From positions 24,388,111 to 24,448,610 of the forward strand of contig NC_092576.1 in assembly GCF_037975245.1 (NCBI RefSeq): DNA of 60,500 nt, written 5' to 3'. The position numbers were made by a program, and so were the translations under genes. The DNA is from Apostichopus japonicus (Eukaryota > Echinodermata > Holothuroidea > Aspidochirotida > Stichopodidae). Below the pieces are notes generated by a model. It was not told the DNA's origin and did no database searches. It worked only from the letters and a program-made list of their open reading frames with translations. Shown in pieces: positions 22,171 to 35,480 of this stretch (the first letter of the stretch is position 1; the number at the start of each line of letters is the position of its first letter).

Positions 22171-24526
22171 ATATTTAAATATCAGGGATTAATTTTGATA
22201 AATCACATTTATCAAATCATTTTTCTTCACAAGCGTCAAGAGTGTAGCCATCTAAAAAAGTCCTTACATACATGCTACATGGTAACTTTCTCAATCCTTT
22301 TCTTGGGATGGGTTATTTGCGTGACCAGAAGGAAATAGTTTGTATGTTGCTGGGAACCATTGACAGTCTAGTTTGACTACATCTGGAATATTTGATGTCT
22401 TGAATACGTTTTAATCTTTCCGGTAGAGAAAAAAAAAAGGTTATTCTATTTGGAAAAGGGAAAGACTTTGGGATTGCTTGAAGGGAGAAGAAAAAAACCT
22501 TAAAAGGACTTCAAAGAAAATAAAGTAGTTTTTCAGTTTAGACATGACACTGCATATGCCTACCTCATGATAGACAAATCATTTAGTCAACCATTTGAAC
22601 CTTATCAAACAGAAAACATGCAATAGGCAAATGGGGTATATTTTTCTTTGTTTCTTGTTTTTCATAGCCATCCTAGCCAAACTTTTGCTTGTAGTAAGGT
22701 TGGGTTAGGTTTATCAATTTGAAGATTAAAGTTACTCATTTGAATTTTGACTGTTGCTGAATAGACTGTAACATTATTCATGACAGAAATTCAGTAAGGT
22801 AGACCTTGATAAAGTGGTACTAGTCAAAGATGTGTTTGGTGACCTACTAACATGAATAATGGTATATTGTCAAATCAACACTTGTATGTAACTGTGTACC
22901 ATTTCATGTAGTGATTGATTATGTGATGGAGTTACACATGTCAGTCATATGAAACAGTTTCTGTTTGTGCTGATTGATTGATTAATTAATATTAATCGTG
23001 GGACCCTAGCTGCCCCCAAAAATGGATGAAATCTTTAACCTACTGGACTAATATTTTGTTTTTTATCAATATCAAAAAAACGATCTTTTTCTCAAAGAGA
23101 GAGGAATTAATCGTGTTAACTTCTCTCGAAATTGTTACAGAGGAATTATTATTACTTGCCAATTCTTTTTATATCCAATGATGAGAGCAATGCCTCTAGT
23201 CTCGTCATTACTTCATCAAATAAATGGGAACCTATCAAATAATACGAACCCAAACTGACTCAAGGCATGAATAACTAAAATATCCTGCCTTTTCCATTTT
23301 AACTTTTTCTCGTAACCGAGTCAGTGCTGTATTTATTTACGTTATATATAAAATCAGGGAAGAAAAAGGAAAGCTAAAACCCCCCGTAAAGGAGTCTAAA
23401 GGAATTTAGAATTAGGTGCAATTTAGAATAACATGAAAATCTATCCTTCATGGTAATTTTTCGCTCCTCGCCCGCGAAATCTGACTCCACACTCATGCTG
23501 CCTTGTACGCAACCCATCCTCGGCTTTTTTTTTTTTGCCTTGACAAGCAAATTGTGCTGGCCAACGACAGGCCTGATGCACTAAAGGGATGCAGGAATTC
23601 ATTAAGATCTTCCCGAGGCGAAGACCAAGACATTATTTAAAATATGCCCCAGAGGTTCTTACGGAAGAGGGTCTAGGTAGGATTTAGATGTGGCAGGAGT
23701 GCTCTTCAAAAGTGGATATATATTTCTTAAGTTCTAGTCGAGAGGCTGTGAATAGCTCTCACCAAAAACAGCCATGTCTTAAGGAGTACTACTGTAATTG
23801 AAAGCTAGAAAGCATCTCTCAAATAGCTTAGCTAGGATGTTCTTTAATGTGAGGAGAAAAATATTAGACAAGATGTGGGGACAACAAAAACAAAAAAAAC
23901 AGAAAAAAAAATTGAGAAACCCCCAAAAAAATTAAATGGATTTGAAAAAGAATTTTGGAGAAGAAAAAAAATAAAAGGTCTCTTGTTGTTAATTTTGGTT
24001 GGTGAGAGCTCTCTGATTGGCAGACTATCAGGGAAGGAAACATTTTTTGTACTTAGACAGGAAATGGCATTTTAATGAGGGCCTATCTGCTTAGATCCAT
24101 TCTTCAAGTGACTTTCATCTAGATAAATTAGCCGGGTAGATGAAATTTACTACGGCTAATAATAGAAAAAAATAATCTGGGGTATTCCAGGATAGAGTTG
24201 TAAAATTTAGCATGTAGTGGATTAATGTTGCAGTGATAATGATTGAACGAATTGTGCGCAGACTCTGGTATATAGTTTTTTTTTTCTTTCTCTGTGCCGG
24301 CTAATGTTTTTTGACAAATGTTACAACACTGATGCATGTGAGCTTAGCAATGACACAGGACAACAGAAGTCAAATATCATGTAGCTGTTCTTTTCTTTAC
24401 CAGTTTCCTTCAATCAAGGAACTACTGTATTTTGCATTTGCAAAATCAGTAATCTTGTCAGTTTTAAATACATAGTAGTAACCTAGTAAAACAACTTTAA
24501 ATACCTTTGTTGTTATGGATAGACTT

Positions 24527-24702
24527 GGTGGGGGGGGGGGGAGTAAGGGAAATACATTTAAGCCCTCCCTACCTTCATCCCCCTGTCCTCCCTCCCCCTG
24601 TTATATGCTCAAACATCGACCACCTATCCCCACCCACCCCCACCCCCACCCCCACCACCTACCCCCACCACCCATCCCCACCACCCATCCCCACCACCCA
24701 CC
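24527..24702. repeat. G run and C-rich repeat (G4/i-motif potential)
   Basis: A run of about 12 G at 24530, then an almost pure C/A/T stretch, ending in an ACCCCCACC-type repeat from 24621 to 24702. The onecut transcript (- strand) would carry this as closely spaced G runs able to form G-quadruplexes. Confidence 0.8.
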
Positions 24703-25063
24703 GCATTTTATATTATCCGGTCCTTTGCATTGATATTAAGTATAAGTATATAGCAAGTTTTACTACAAAGAACTCGAGTGAAAAATTTGTAAAACTAAAA
24801 CTCGACAAGTGTAACCCAAGGGTTGCATTAGATCTTTCATTTTTATCTCACCCAGACTTACCACCCCATTTGGTGTCGTCAGCTTACTAATGAATTAAGC
24901 TCTTTTACATTTTGAAGAAAGCGAAACTGCAATTTTCAGCCCACAATTTACTGTAACTTTACAAATTTCTTATTATCATTAGATCATACCGTCATTACAT
25001 TAGCTTACCCTTCTAACTGTAAACATTTCATCTCCATTTATGTATAGGAGCATCATCCTCAAG

Positions 25064-25580
25064 TACAGTAAGTCATGGGGCTTGTCTTGACCACATAATG
25101 AGGCAGGGGGTCGGGGTGGTGGGCGTGATGGGTGGATGGTGGGGAGGCAGGGGGTAGGGGTGGAGGGTGGGGAGCGTGGAGTCTATGATACAATACTGCT
25201 ATTTGTATCCTGTGCAGATAATCAGTTCCTGACATTATCAGCTATGAACTGTACTTATTCTTGATCATGTAGTGAGGTAGGGGGAGGGGTGGATGGTGGT
25301 GAGGCAGGGGGGTAGGGTGGATGGTGGGGAATGTTCAGTCTATGATACAATACTGCTATTTGTATCCTTGCAGATAATCAAGTCCTGTATCAGCTATGAA
25401 CTGTACTTATTCTTGATCATGCAATGAGGCAGGGGGAGGGGTGGATGGTGGTGAAGCAGGGGTGGGGTTAGGGGTAGAGGGTGGGAGCTTGGAGTCTATG
25501 ATACAATACTGCTATTTGTATCTTTGCAGATAAGCAACTCCTGACATTATCAGCTATGAACTGTTCTCGATTGTAACACC
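25064..25580. repeat. ~157-bp repeat, 3 copies, with G-rich half
   Basis: Three units are marked by GTCTATGATACAATACTGCT at 25181, 25338 and 25494. Each joins a conserved half (TACAATACTGCTATTTGTATC ... CAGCTATGAACTG) to a variable G-rich half containing many runs of three or more G. Confidence 0.93.
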
Positions 25581-25610
25581 TTTAGTACTAGTACACCGTC
25601 CTGCATATCG

Positions 25611-25640
25611 TTGGAGTGGCGGAGAATTACCAAGGGGTAT
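25611..25640 (+). mobile_element. Possible truncated hAT-MITE end
   Basis: GAGTGGCGGAGAATTACCAA followed by GGGGTATTG resembles the left end of the element at 7090. No matching right end is found, so only a solo end is suggested. Confidence 0.3.
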
Positions 25641-26978
25641 TGATTATTCCGAGTTTAATCAATAGATGCGTGTTTATTCAGATATCTGATTGTAATCAAG
25701 ATGCATATTATAGTTAGATACGTAGCACAGAGCATAGAACAGTTTAATGTTTACAGTGTGGCTGTGGGATATATAACATCAAACAGCAAATCTTGCATCG
25801 AGTACTTGGAATCTAGAGCCATGGCATGCCGTTTACTATCACAAAATAACAAATCGTACCCCAAAAAAAAAAAAAATTGATTTTTGACGACTGGCACTTA
25901 CGACTAGAGGAGGGTGTGAAGTATGTTGTAGTAGGAAGGTAAATAAAGGAAAGGTGTTACGGTCAGATTATTAGCTTACGTGTGTACATAAGTACTACAC
26001 ACATGTTACATTAATACATGATAACTGGCATAGTACAAGTAGTAGTCTGAACTGTAACTCACATATTGTACACACAAGTTAATGACGAGTTTCAATAATG
26101 ATCACGAATCACTCGGAGGTTTAATAATATATTTCATTAAATTGTCAACATCATCCTCCTCAAGTTGTGGTGTGTTACTAAGTATGTGTGTTCCTTTCTT
26201 GTACAGCATTTAATATGCAGTAATGTCCATATACAATAATATACACTTTATCCCCAATACTCTCTACTGAGTGTTAAAGTACTGTTTATTAAATATGATA
26301 TTCATCCCAGACTCAACATACACAAGTTTTCGGAACATTTTTTTTGACATGATTAGTGAACTTGTTTTGATATAATTCACTGTTATTAATTAGCCTAATA
26401 TGTACGCTGGTTATTTGTCTCGTTTGTGCACTATTCTTTTGTGAAGGACGGCATAACGGGGAGAAGTAAATTGTATTCTTTCCCGGGATGTGTAGTTGAT
26501 TATCCCAGCTGTATAACCATCTAAATTTTTGTGAAATTGTCCTTACTCCACCTCTCTCCCTCCCTCAATTTCTTGCTTTTTTATTGGCACTGTGCTTATT
26601 TCTTTGTCCTGTATACGACACGTTGTTTAAACTGGTATACGTACGAAACAACGTAGAAACTAACTTTTTTCTTCCATCTCAATAGAGATTGTTAAACTGT
26701 GTGATATACAGTGTGACGTGGTATATAAAACCTGTTGAATCTACTCATACATATCTCTTTTCAGCCACTGTATTGTTTTGGTTTTAAATCAACACTAGTC
26801 TTGGGCTGAGGCTGCTGTTGCCTGTTTTGTGTATACATGTGTTACATGTGTATAAGTATGATATGGCTTCCTTTACCACACATCACAGACTGCTGCAGCA
26901 GCAGTCAGAGGTGTTTGGACAATAATCCCTGGCCACGTGCCCCCTCTTTACCTGAGTCTTTTGCCTATGCAAGTTTAT

Positions 26979-27263
26979 TCAGGCCAGCGTAGTAGTGTAA
27001 CTCACGACAGAAAGAGATAGAGAGAAGTAATTTGTGTCCTTACAAGTTCTTTTGTGACTCGATATCAACCCGGGACAATGAACACAACTACCTAGTAAGT
27101 ATTTAGCGCTATTCAAGCGAATAATATGCCCAAAATTCTTGTTCCTGGGGGCTCGTGTGCCAACACGGTCTACTTCACCCACACAATAGCCCGAGAATGT
27201 GTGAACGCGTGCAGGTGCTGCGGCTAGCAAACTTATTGTTGCAATTTTGATTATGAACTTCAT
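26979..27263 (-). other. ORF with signal-peptide-like start, not supported as a gene
   Basis: A 94-codon frame starts MKFIIKIATISLLAAAPARV, which looks like a signal peptide, and continues with mixed residues including several Cys. It lies on the same strand as onecut inside its intron. A GTGAAG after the first ~28 codons could be a donor. No family is recognised and no second exon is evident. Chance is the simpler explanation. Confidence 0.15.
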
Positions 27264-27939
27264 ATTTGCTCGTTCAGGATGAGCCTTTCACCCGCCATGG
27301 CTCGGCGGCAGCAGCGTCTATAGGAGGCAAACGGAGTCGGATGTGAGATGATAGGAATGACATTGCTTTCGATGTCAGGATATTGTCACTGTTACAAGAA
27401 ATTATTGATTGGGTTTATTAATCAATAAAGTCATTATTGCAGCAGCAGCAGTGGCCGACTATTTCTTCTTAAAGATGTTTTTGGGGAACCAAGGAACAGG
27501 TCTCTCTCTAATTAGCAAGTAAAAATTATTGCTTTTGTGTTTCTCCATAGATGCATTTGACATCGATGATGACAAAAAAACAGCTCTAGTATAAGTTTGG
27601 CTTCCTCTCAAAAATATTGCAAGGTCGGTCATAAAATGGTATCATTTAATTTATTATTAAACAAAATTCAATGGACAATTGCTATAACGCTGAAGACCCT
27701 CGAAGGTATTTGGTTTGAAGAATATTTCATATAAAAAAAAAAGCCAGTCTGAAAATTAATGGAATTGTTTCTATGACAACCTGTTGTGTGGTATTGTATT
27801 GTGGGTAACTATGTTACGCATTGGAGCAGCTGTTCTGACAAACTTTTAACTTAGAAAAATATCTGTATGTTTAGTAACTGTCCAGAAGCAATAGTTAAGG
27901 CTAAAGTGTTTATTACAGACTTATTCACAGAAACAGGAT

Positions 27940-29040
27940 ATGAAATGGACCATGTTTGACTGTCCATACAGGGCACTCAGACTAGAACTGTACTGCAGAA
28001 CACTCACTGAAACACTGGATGAGTGTACAGTGTATGACAGACTTCAGAAGACTGAAGACTGGAATACTAAATGGACAGTGTGTCTCTCCAGAACAATGAG
28101 ACTGGAAAATATGCTGCAGAACATGGACTGAAGCACTGTTTTAATTGACAGTTTGTAGCTGTCCAGTACACAATGACTGGAGCATAAACTTCAGAACACT
28201 CTCTGAAATACTATTTTAATGTAGTTTGTAGCTGTCCAGGACACTATGACTGGAGCATAAACTTCAGACCAATCTCTGAAATACTATTTTAATGTACAGT
28301 TTGTAGCTCCCCAGTACACTGTGACTGGGACATCATGACTGGACAGAACACTATGACTGGAACACTATGACTGTAATTTCAGACCACACCTTGATATAAA
28401 ACTTTAATGTACAATTTGTAGCTGTTGAATACACTATGACTGGAACATATTGACTGGACAGAACACTATGACTGGAACACAATGACTGGAACTTCAGACC
28501 ACACCTTGATATACTATTTTAATGTACAATTTGTAGCTGTCCAATACACTATGACTGGAACATATTGACTGGACAGAACACTATGACTGGAACACTATGA
28601 CTGGAACTTCAGACCACACCTTGATTTACTATTTTGATGTACAATTTGAAGTTGTGCAGTACACTATGACTGTCCAACATATTGACTGGACAGAGCACTA
28701 TGACTGGAACACTATGACTGCAACTTCAGACCACTCCCTGATATACTATTTTATGTACAGTAATTGACTGTCTAGAGTGTGCAAAGACTGGAACATATTG
28801 ACTGGAAAGAACACTATGACTGGAACACTATGACTGGAACTTCAGACCACACCTTGATATACTATTTTAATGTACAATTTGTAGCTATCCAGTACACTAT
28901 GACTGGAACACTATGACTGGAACTTCAGTCCACACCTTGACATACTATTTTAATATACAGTAACTGATTGTCTAGAGTGTGCAAAGACTGGAACATAATG
29001 ACTGGACAGAACACTATGACTGGAACATACTGCAGAAAAC
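27940..29040. repeat. ~115-bp complex tandem repeat, about 8 copies
   Basis: Units contain CTTCAGACCACACCTTGATA, then a TACTATTTTAATGTACA block, then several short ACTATGACTGGAACA sub-repeats. Copy boundaries vary because the GACTGGAACA sub-unit is itself repeated. Short ORFs here come from the repeat. Confidence 0.95.
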
Positions 29041-29167
29041 TCACAGAAACACTTATTTAATATTGAGAGCTAATTGTAAATACATAAAAGTCCTGGAAGT
29101 CCTGGTAGACCAGTCACAAAGGTGAGAATATTGTTACTGTAATTTGTAGCGGTCAATAGCAAAACTG

Positions 29168-29500
29168 CTTAAAACTTGAATTTATAAAATAATAATGATA
29201 ATAATAATATTGAGGATTTATAAAGCGCAGACATATCCACCGATAACGGTGCTCAAGGCGCATCACAATATAACACTTGTCAACGATAACCTGTCAAACA
29301 TACAGACAGTCCCTCCACATGGCAGCAGTTAAACAGCGCCAAACTGACAGTTTTATCTCACAGGTCCCCATTTATACACCTGGGTGAAGAGAGGCAATGT
29401 AGATAAAGTGCCTTGCCCAAGGACACAATGTAATGATCTGGCCAGGACTGGAACCTGCAAACCACAGATTACAAGTCCACTGACTTAACCACTCACTATA
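29168..29500 (-). mobile_element. tRNA-derived SINE
   Basis: Read on the - strand from ~29500, the head resembles a tRNA. It has an A-box-like GTGGTTAAGTCAGTGG, an anticodon-loop-like CTTGTAA (as in tRNA-Thr with UGU) and a clear B box GGTTCCAGTCC (29445-29455). The body carries GTGTCCTTGGGCAAGGC and CGCCTTGAGCACCG, core-like blocks that as I recall occur in widespread animal SINEs. It ends in a TTATAAAT segment and an ATT-rich tail at ~29168-29210. RNA polymerase III promoter parts are present. Target duplications were not identified. Confidence 0.8.
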
Positions 29501-32500
29501 AATAATGCAAAACATACTTTAGACCAAACACTGAAACAATATATTTCATGTTCAACCTGACAATGAGCATTAATTATTAACATCAAAACCTTAAAATAAT
29601 AGCATATATTTCATGAACAATGTTTAGGGTCACATTAATGTACCACTGCATGTACATATAGTTTACTTGGTATCTTGACTGAAATAATATTAGAGCTCTA
29701 CCAAAAGTACATACATGGGGGACACTAATATAGTCGTCCTTTTATTGACATCCCTCATAATTCATTTTTTTTTTTATCCTGCCATATACATGCGTCTGAT
29801 TGTCCTAAATATGAAACAAAGAGTTTTAATCATCCCTCCTCCCTGAGACCTACTTTATTTTATTATTTTTCTAGTAGTAGTAGCTTGTAGTATCCTACAG
29901 CACGTTCAGGTAAATCTCCAGATATTTTTTGCCTTACACTATTCAATTAAACATTCCATTGTTTATCTAATTCTTATCCTAGACTAAATCTTGTCAAATC
30001 ATGCTTGAAATAATAAACTGCTTCCTTTTTTAACTACTACTCATCATCATCATCCTCCCTAGATGGGCATGCAGCTCTCTAAATAATAAAGCGAATGGGG
30101 GGGAAACTATCCCCTGTGTTAGCTGTCCATCAAAGAACCTCAAGATGGCTCATTCACCAATTATGATTTGCGATAGCTGTTCCCCGATGTGACAGAAAGG
30201 AAAAATATTAGCCAGAGGGCGATATTTTGTCCTACTCCTTCGACTACGAGGAAGGAGATAATGAAGAGGTAATTTGTTTTCATTTATAAAGCTCAGCCTG
30301 GAGGCTCCTTTCAGCCAATTCTGCCGAAGAAGAAGAAGAAGACGAAGAAGAGGAAGAGGAGGAGGATGGGAGAAGCGAGATAATCAGGGCAATTGAAGGA
30401 ACTTCATTTATGGCAATGATTCGTCAAAAGTGAGATTGTTTTCATCGATAGATAAAGGAGGAAAAAACCCCTAAAATGCTACCTGTCTGCTCTCGAAAAA
30501 TACAGATGGAGGTAAATTAAAAAAAAAAAGGCTATTAGTATTCCCCCAAAAAAATTTTGGGATTGTTTATAAATTAAACAAGGTTTTTTGTTATCTGTTG
30601 GTTGGCCACTTGGTTAAAGTCACCGCTTGCCCTCTTTTGATGAGTCAAAGAAAGGAATTTGGTTGGAAATTGAAGTACAGTTAATTGTCAGACATTCAGT
30701 AATGTGCATATACCATGTCACTAAACTTGGGTTAATTCATTTGCACAGAATTGGCAAGGTTCTGATAGATTCGGTCAAAAGAATAAAGGGTTATATTTGC
30801 TATTCCGAGTGTAATATGAGTTGCCGTTTTGGGTGTAAATGATCGCTGTCTGCAAATCATACTAGATACAATTAATATGAGAGTGCCATGCTTTCATTCA
30901 GTTTGTGGCATACATGTCCTAACAGCCAAGCAATGGCAGTATTCGGCAGGGTTGTTTAATAGATGGTTCGCAAATGTTTAACTCAAATCATCATTACGGA
31001 GATGGCCTATTAAAGCCAACACAGTGGCCAAACTGTCAGTAATCGCTCAAATGCAAATTCCAAAACTTAATGGTTTGGATATTTACGAGTGACAAGGCTT
31101 ACCTGTCTCCCCACAACCTTAGCACCCTCATTCTACCGTGCCTAGAATGTCCTGGTAACCTTTTAACACTGTGCACCCTCTACGACCGGCTCCTCCGGTC
31201 AGTGAAAGCCAGTGTACCAGCCCTGGTACTAAGAACAGTATCAATGGACATGCCAAAGAGAGAGCTAGTTTACAGTTCCCTTCACATTTACATCTGCTGA
31301 TTCTAACCGGCATGTTGTTTGCTGCTCTATATAATTCTACCATCCAGACAATATGTAGTAACAGTTGTAATGTGGAGGCACGGAATCATTACAATTATCC
31401 CTGCCGTATAACGGTTGATATATCAAAGCCAAGAATAAACGCTACATTAAAACAGTATGTTTCTGTCAGTCCGTTCTTGTGAAACACTACAAATGAATGT
31501 TACTAGCACACTTTGCGTACTGTGGTTGTGTGTTATGCAAACATAACAGAGAGAACAGCAAACAGGTGTGTATCATTTCAAGGGCTGTATTATATCGCAG
31601 ACTGTTAATTATAAGATTCATCAATGACAACAAAGACGCTACCCGATATCTCTTGTGATTCATTCATGCGAATCGAGTCGAATTGAACATTGACGATATC
31701 CGCTAATCTTTGTCCATGCCTTAACGAAGCATATATATGCTATAGTCAACATGGAAATTAACATTACGTTATTAATATTTCACGTATTCAAATGAGAGTA
31801 CCCTTTTGAAAGGTGTATTATTTGTTCGTACGATGATCTATTTTCATTACATGCGGGGTTTGTGTTCTGTCTGTTGTGTTCGTGGCAGTGCATGGTTAAT
31901 GACACCCTCCGTATTTGTAAACTGGTCTATACATGTGCAGTTTTTCGATCATGAGCAGTTTTGTAATCAACTCTTTACCAAATAAAATCATATCCTTTGC
32001 ACTTTGCCAGTTGCTCAAAAAAGATTAAACAAAGGTATAGTAGTAGTATGCAACTTGAGGAATCAGGTTTCCAGAGACGACTATATGTACGCTTGCATAC
32101 ACACGAGGGTAAAGGCCGTATGCATGACGCGGCATAGAGCAGGCAACAAGCCACCAGAGGGAATGCTGGGAGCGAGGCATGCCCCGAAGCTTGCTAGTTC
32201 TAATCACATCAATTAGGCTACATGCTCAGCGTAATTCAATCAGCATGCCGATGAACGCCGCGGCATATTGTTTCCCTTGCTCTCGGGGTTTCCAAGCACT
32301 AGCTGTTTTCTCTTGTAGTGTGGAAGCAGCCACCGAAGATACTAGCTCTTTATCGTGTGTACACGTATGTGAGAGTCCTAGAGAGAGATTTCAAGGACAG
32401 TTATCATCATCATCATCATGAGCGGAGAGCATTCACAAATAAACTTGCCATATACTGTCTTATTTCATTACCAGAAATCATTGCAGGATGGTGGTGGTTT

Positions 32501-32698
32501 TTGTTAGACAGAGCAATTAAAATTGGGAGTTTTAGCAGTACTATCCAATTGTTGCAAACTAATTCAGTCTCCTGCATGTGTATCACAGTAGTTTAAATGG
32601 GACTGCTATTAATTACCTCAATTGTTATAGCCCTTAAACATTTGTGGTCTATTATTATAACAACAGCATTTATACTGTATGTCTCATTCTGTCAACTT

Positions 32699-32810
32699 TT
32701 GAGGGGAAAGGGACAGGGTCAACTTTGAAGGAGGGGACTGGCGAGGTGGGGTAAGGGACGGGGTCAACTTTGAAGGAGGGGACTGGTGAGGTGGGGTAGG
32801 GACGGGGGGA
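32699..32810. repeat. ~60-bp G-rich duplication
   Basis: Two adjacent copies of a unit containing GGGTCAACTTTGAAGGAGGG and GACTGG(C/T)GAGGTGGGGTA, followed by a G-rich tail. Confidence 0.85.
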
Positions 32811-33079
32811 AAGGAAGGTGATTGACGGTTAGATCATCCAGTGCTGCTATGACAGCTCTTAAATTTTGACTGAAAGTTTGACATCCATCACAAACTTGTT
32901 ACTTTATCATTAAGTACTGTCAGTAGTTCTGGAAATACCAAAAGAATCTCCATACAGCAAAAAAATAACACCCAGTGTCCTTGTTCCTGCCTAGAATCCA
33001 TTCATGTTAAGTTGGGTCATCAAATAAATGTGTCAGCTAGGTGACCATTCAACTGTCAATTATTTTGGATTTTGGCTGA

Positions 33080-33190
33080 TACTAATATCATTACTAATAT
33101 CATGATGATACTAATATCATACTAATATCATACAATACTAATATCATGATGATACATGATACTAATATCATCACTAATATCATGATGACA
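33080..33190. repeat. ACTAATATCATGATG repeat
   Basis: Short imperfect array of ACTAATATCAT and GATGATACTAATATCAT units. Confidence 0.9.
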
Positions 33191-33590
33191 ATTGGAAATT
33201 GTTTAATGTTACAATTTTTGAAAATTAGAAAATAAAAAACTTCATAAAGGAAACAACCATGCTTGAGGTTCCATTTAGAGGAGATGCAAGTAGCAGACCC
33301 AGAAGAAAAAAATTCCAAAACTGCTGTAGTCCTCCAAGAAATGTGTACCTAACTAGTTAAAAATTGTTATAAAGCCCTTCCACTGACACGGTACAAGTAG
33401 TAGTGGGAATATGATAGGTATAACCATTATCACACAAAGAAAAATTAGATCACATTGTAGAAATAAATTACAATTTCTTTTAACAATAAATATTGATTAA
33501 AGTTTGTTGTTAATATCGATCACATTTGTATCCCTAACTTCCTTTCCTTTGTTTTATTACGAACTTTGTTTATGACACATTTTTTTCCAG

Positions 33591-33982
33591 AGTTATGAGT
33601 GCAACAAGTCCTTACCAATTGAAGATGTCGATAAATGTTTGCCAGGTCAACGTCAGTATACTCCTAAAGACACAATAGATCAGAGTCCCAAATAAACCAC
33701 AAAGGCATGGTGAGGAGATGTCACAGAGAAAGGAGGACAACCAGATAAGACGTACCGAAGTACTCTTCAACGCTGGCTATGTTTTAGATCAGAGAAGCTG
33801 TTGACGAAGATGATAAATGGAAAGAAATCCTCGACCTTACTCGCTGTACTAATCATGGTCCCAGAGAACTAAGGACTCTGTGTCATCAGAATAATACGGC
33901 CAAGTTCATGAAGACAGTTACTAAACTGTACAACATTGACTGTACACATCCAGTTACAGGACAAAACCATCTATCATATTGA
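33591..33982 (+). pseudogene. Decayed coding-like relic inside the onecut intron
   Basis: Three blocks with protein-like composition follow one another on the + strand in different frames. 33591 onward reads SYECNKSLPIEDVDKCLPGQ up to a stop near 33695. Next is a block with GEEMSQRKEDNQIRRTEVLF. Last, 33794-33982 reads EAVDEDDKWKEILDLTRCTN and continues 62 residues to TGA. A T-rich stretch ending TTCCAG precedes 33591. The frame changes and an internal stop suggest a pseudogene or transposon-gene fragment, not a live exon. I do not recognise the family. An unrecognised multi-exon gene antisense to onecut is the alternative. Confidence 0.35.
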
Positions 33983-34233
33983 GGAATCTGACAGGCTCTC
34001 TGTGGAATTACTGCAAGATTAAATAAAATATCAATAATTTCACATTGCACCGGGGAGATGATAATCAATTTTGGTTTGTCATTTGAGGTAAATCTGAGTG
34101 AAAAATGTGTTGCAAATGTTTTGAGACTTTAACCAGGGGCTGAAAGATAAGTACGTAGTAGTATTTTTTGGTGAAGTATGATTATTAAAGGCAAGTGAGG
34201 CACGATACTGGAAAGTTGTTGATGTAGATATGG

Positions 34234-34440
34234 ACACTGCGAAGTTCGGACACCTAAGCCTTAAAACACCCCAAAACTATCATCTTATTGTATAAATCAC
34301 CTGAAAATATACCTGATATGGTGGGGTCATTTTGGAGAGAAAATAACTGTAGCTTCGTATTTTTTCGTGAAATTGGCTCTTGCTGTAGGTTGTCATGGTG
34401 AAATCGTGTATTTCTTAGGGGTGTCCGAACTTCGCAGTGT
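34234..34440. mobile_element. Short inverted-repeat element (possible MITE)
   Basis: A perfect 21-bp inverted repeat (34234-34254 and 34420-34440, starting ACACTGCGAAGTTC) encloses about 165 bp. Just inside, TAAG and its complement extend the arms after a 2-base bulge. The flanks do not give a clear target duplication. A partial copy of the arm core (AACTTCGCA) lies just outside, near 34446. Confidence 0.55.
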
Positions 34441-35308
34441 TACTAACTTCGCAATACTGACTAAACATGCTGATTTGCCTGTTTTAACGATAACTACCAT
34501 ACAAGCATGTATATTGTCAGGTTATTACATAATTACAGGTACTTCAAACAATTGGCAAACAATATTACCACTTGGAGACAGCTTATCAACCCTGGTTCTT
34601 AGTTTTAGTCAAAATAGGGCTAGGCTGGGTACATCTGATATGAAAGTGTGGTAGGCCTATGTGCTAAGTGTTCATGTCCATAGTTGTAAACTCACAAATC
34701 TCCTTGATGATTTAAACCACTTTTTGTTGTAACAATAGTGGAATAAACTCACCTTTAGTATATTGTTATCCATGTATATTTGTGTGATGTTACTTAACAT
34801 CTCTAGTCGTTTGCCTGATGGAAGACTTTCAAATCACATCTAGTAGTCTGCTTTGATGGTGAACTGAAATGTCCGCTTCTCTTACACATACGTAGCACCT
34901 TGAAAGGACTATTAGCTGTTCAGCGATCAAATCGTGTCATAGATGCAATAATTGAGAAATTGTAGAAATTGAGTGTGTATATAGTGACGTTGTAGGAAAT
35001 CACTTTAAGTGCCTTCACCCATTACATCTATTAAAAGCTTCCACGTGTTAAAGCTTTATGTAAACTTGTGGCCTAATTGATTTCGACAGAAACTGAAACT
35101 TCAGGTGATTGTGTCCAATAAAATTGTGTTTGAAATCTCAATAATGAAACGTATATATTTTGTTATTTGGTAACGTGTTTACAATGTTTGGAACTTCCTG
35201 TACGGTTACTGTGTAGGCTTATATGTATTATGGTGACTGAGATGGTAATGTTCTGTTATTTTCATGATTATTAGTAAAAGCTAGCAGACTGAAGGAGTAA
35301 TGTAACTA

Positions 35309-35480
35309 TTAATATAGAAATAAATAATAATTAAAATATTGCTTCAAAGGTCTGTTAGATAAGTAGGCTACAGTTTAACGACACATCCACGACTATTAAT
35401 GTATAGAAATAAATCATAATTAAAATATTGTTACAAAGGTCTGTTAGATAAGTAGCACAGTTTAACGACACAACCACAGG
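35309..35480. repeat. ~85-bp tandem duplication
   Basis: Two adjacent copies beginning ATTAATATAGAAATAAAT and ATTAATGTATAGAAATAAAT and each ending CAGTTTAACGACACA(T/A)CCAC, with small indels. Confidence 0.92.

Noticed and set aside
26979-27263. Small secreted-peptide gene
   Set aside because: The start resembles a signal peptide, but there is no family, second exon or promoter evidence.
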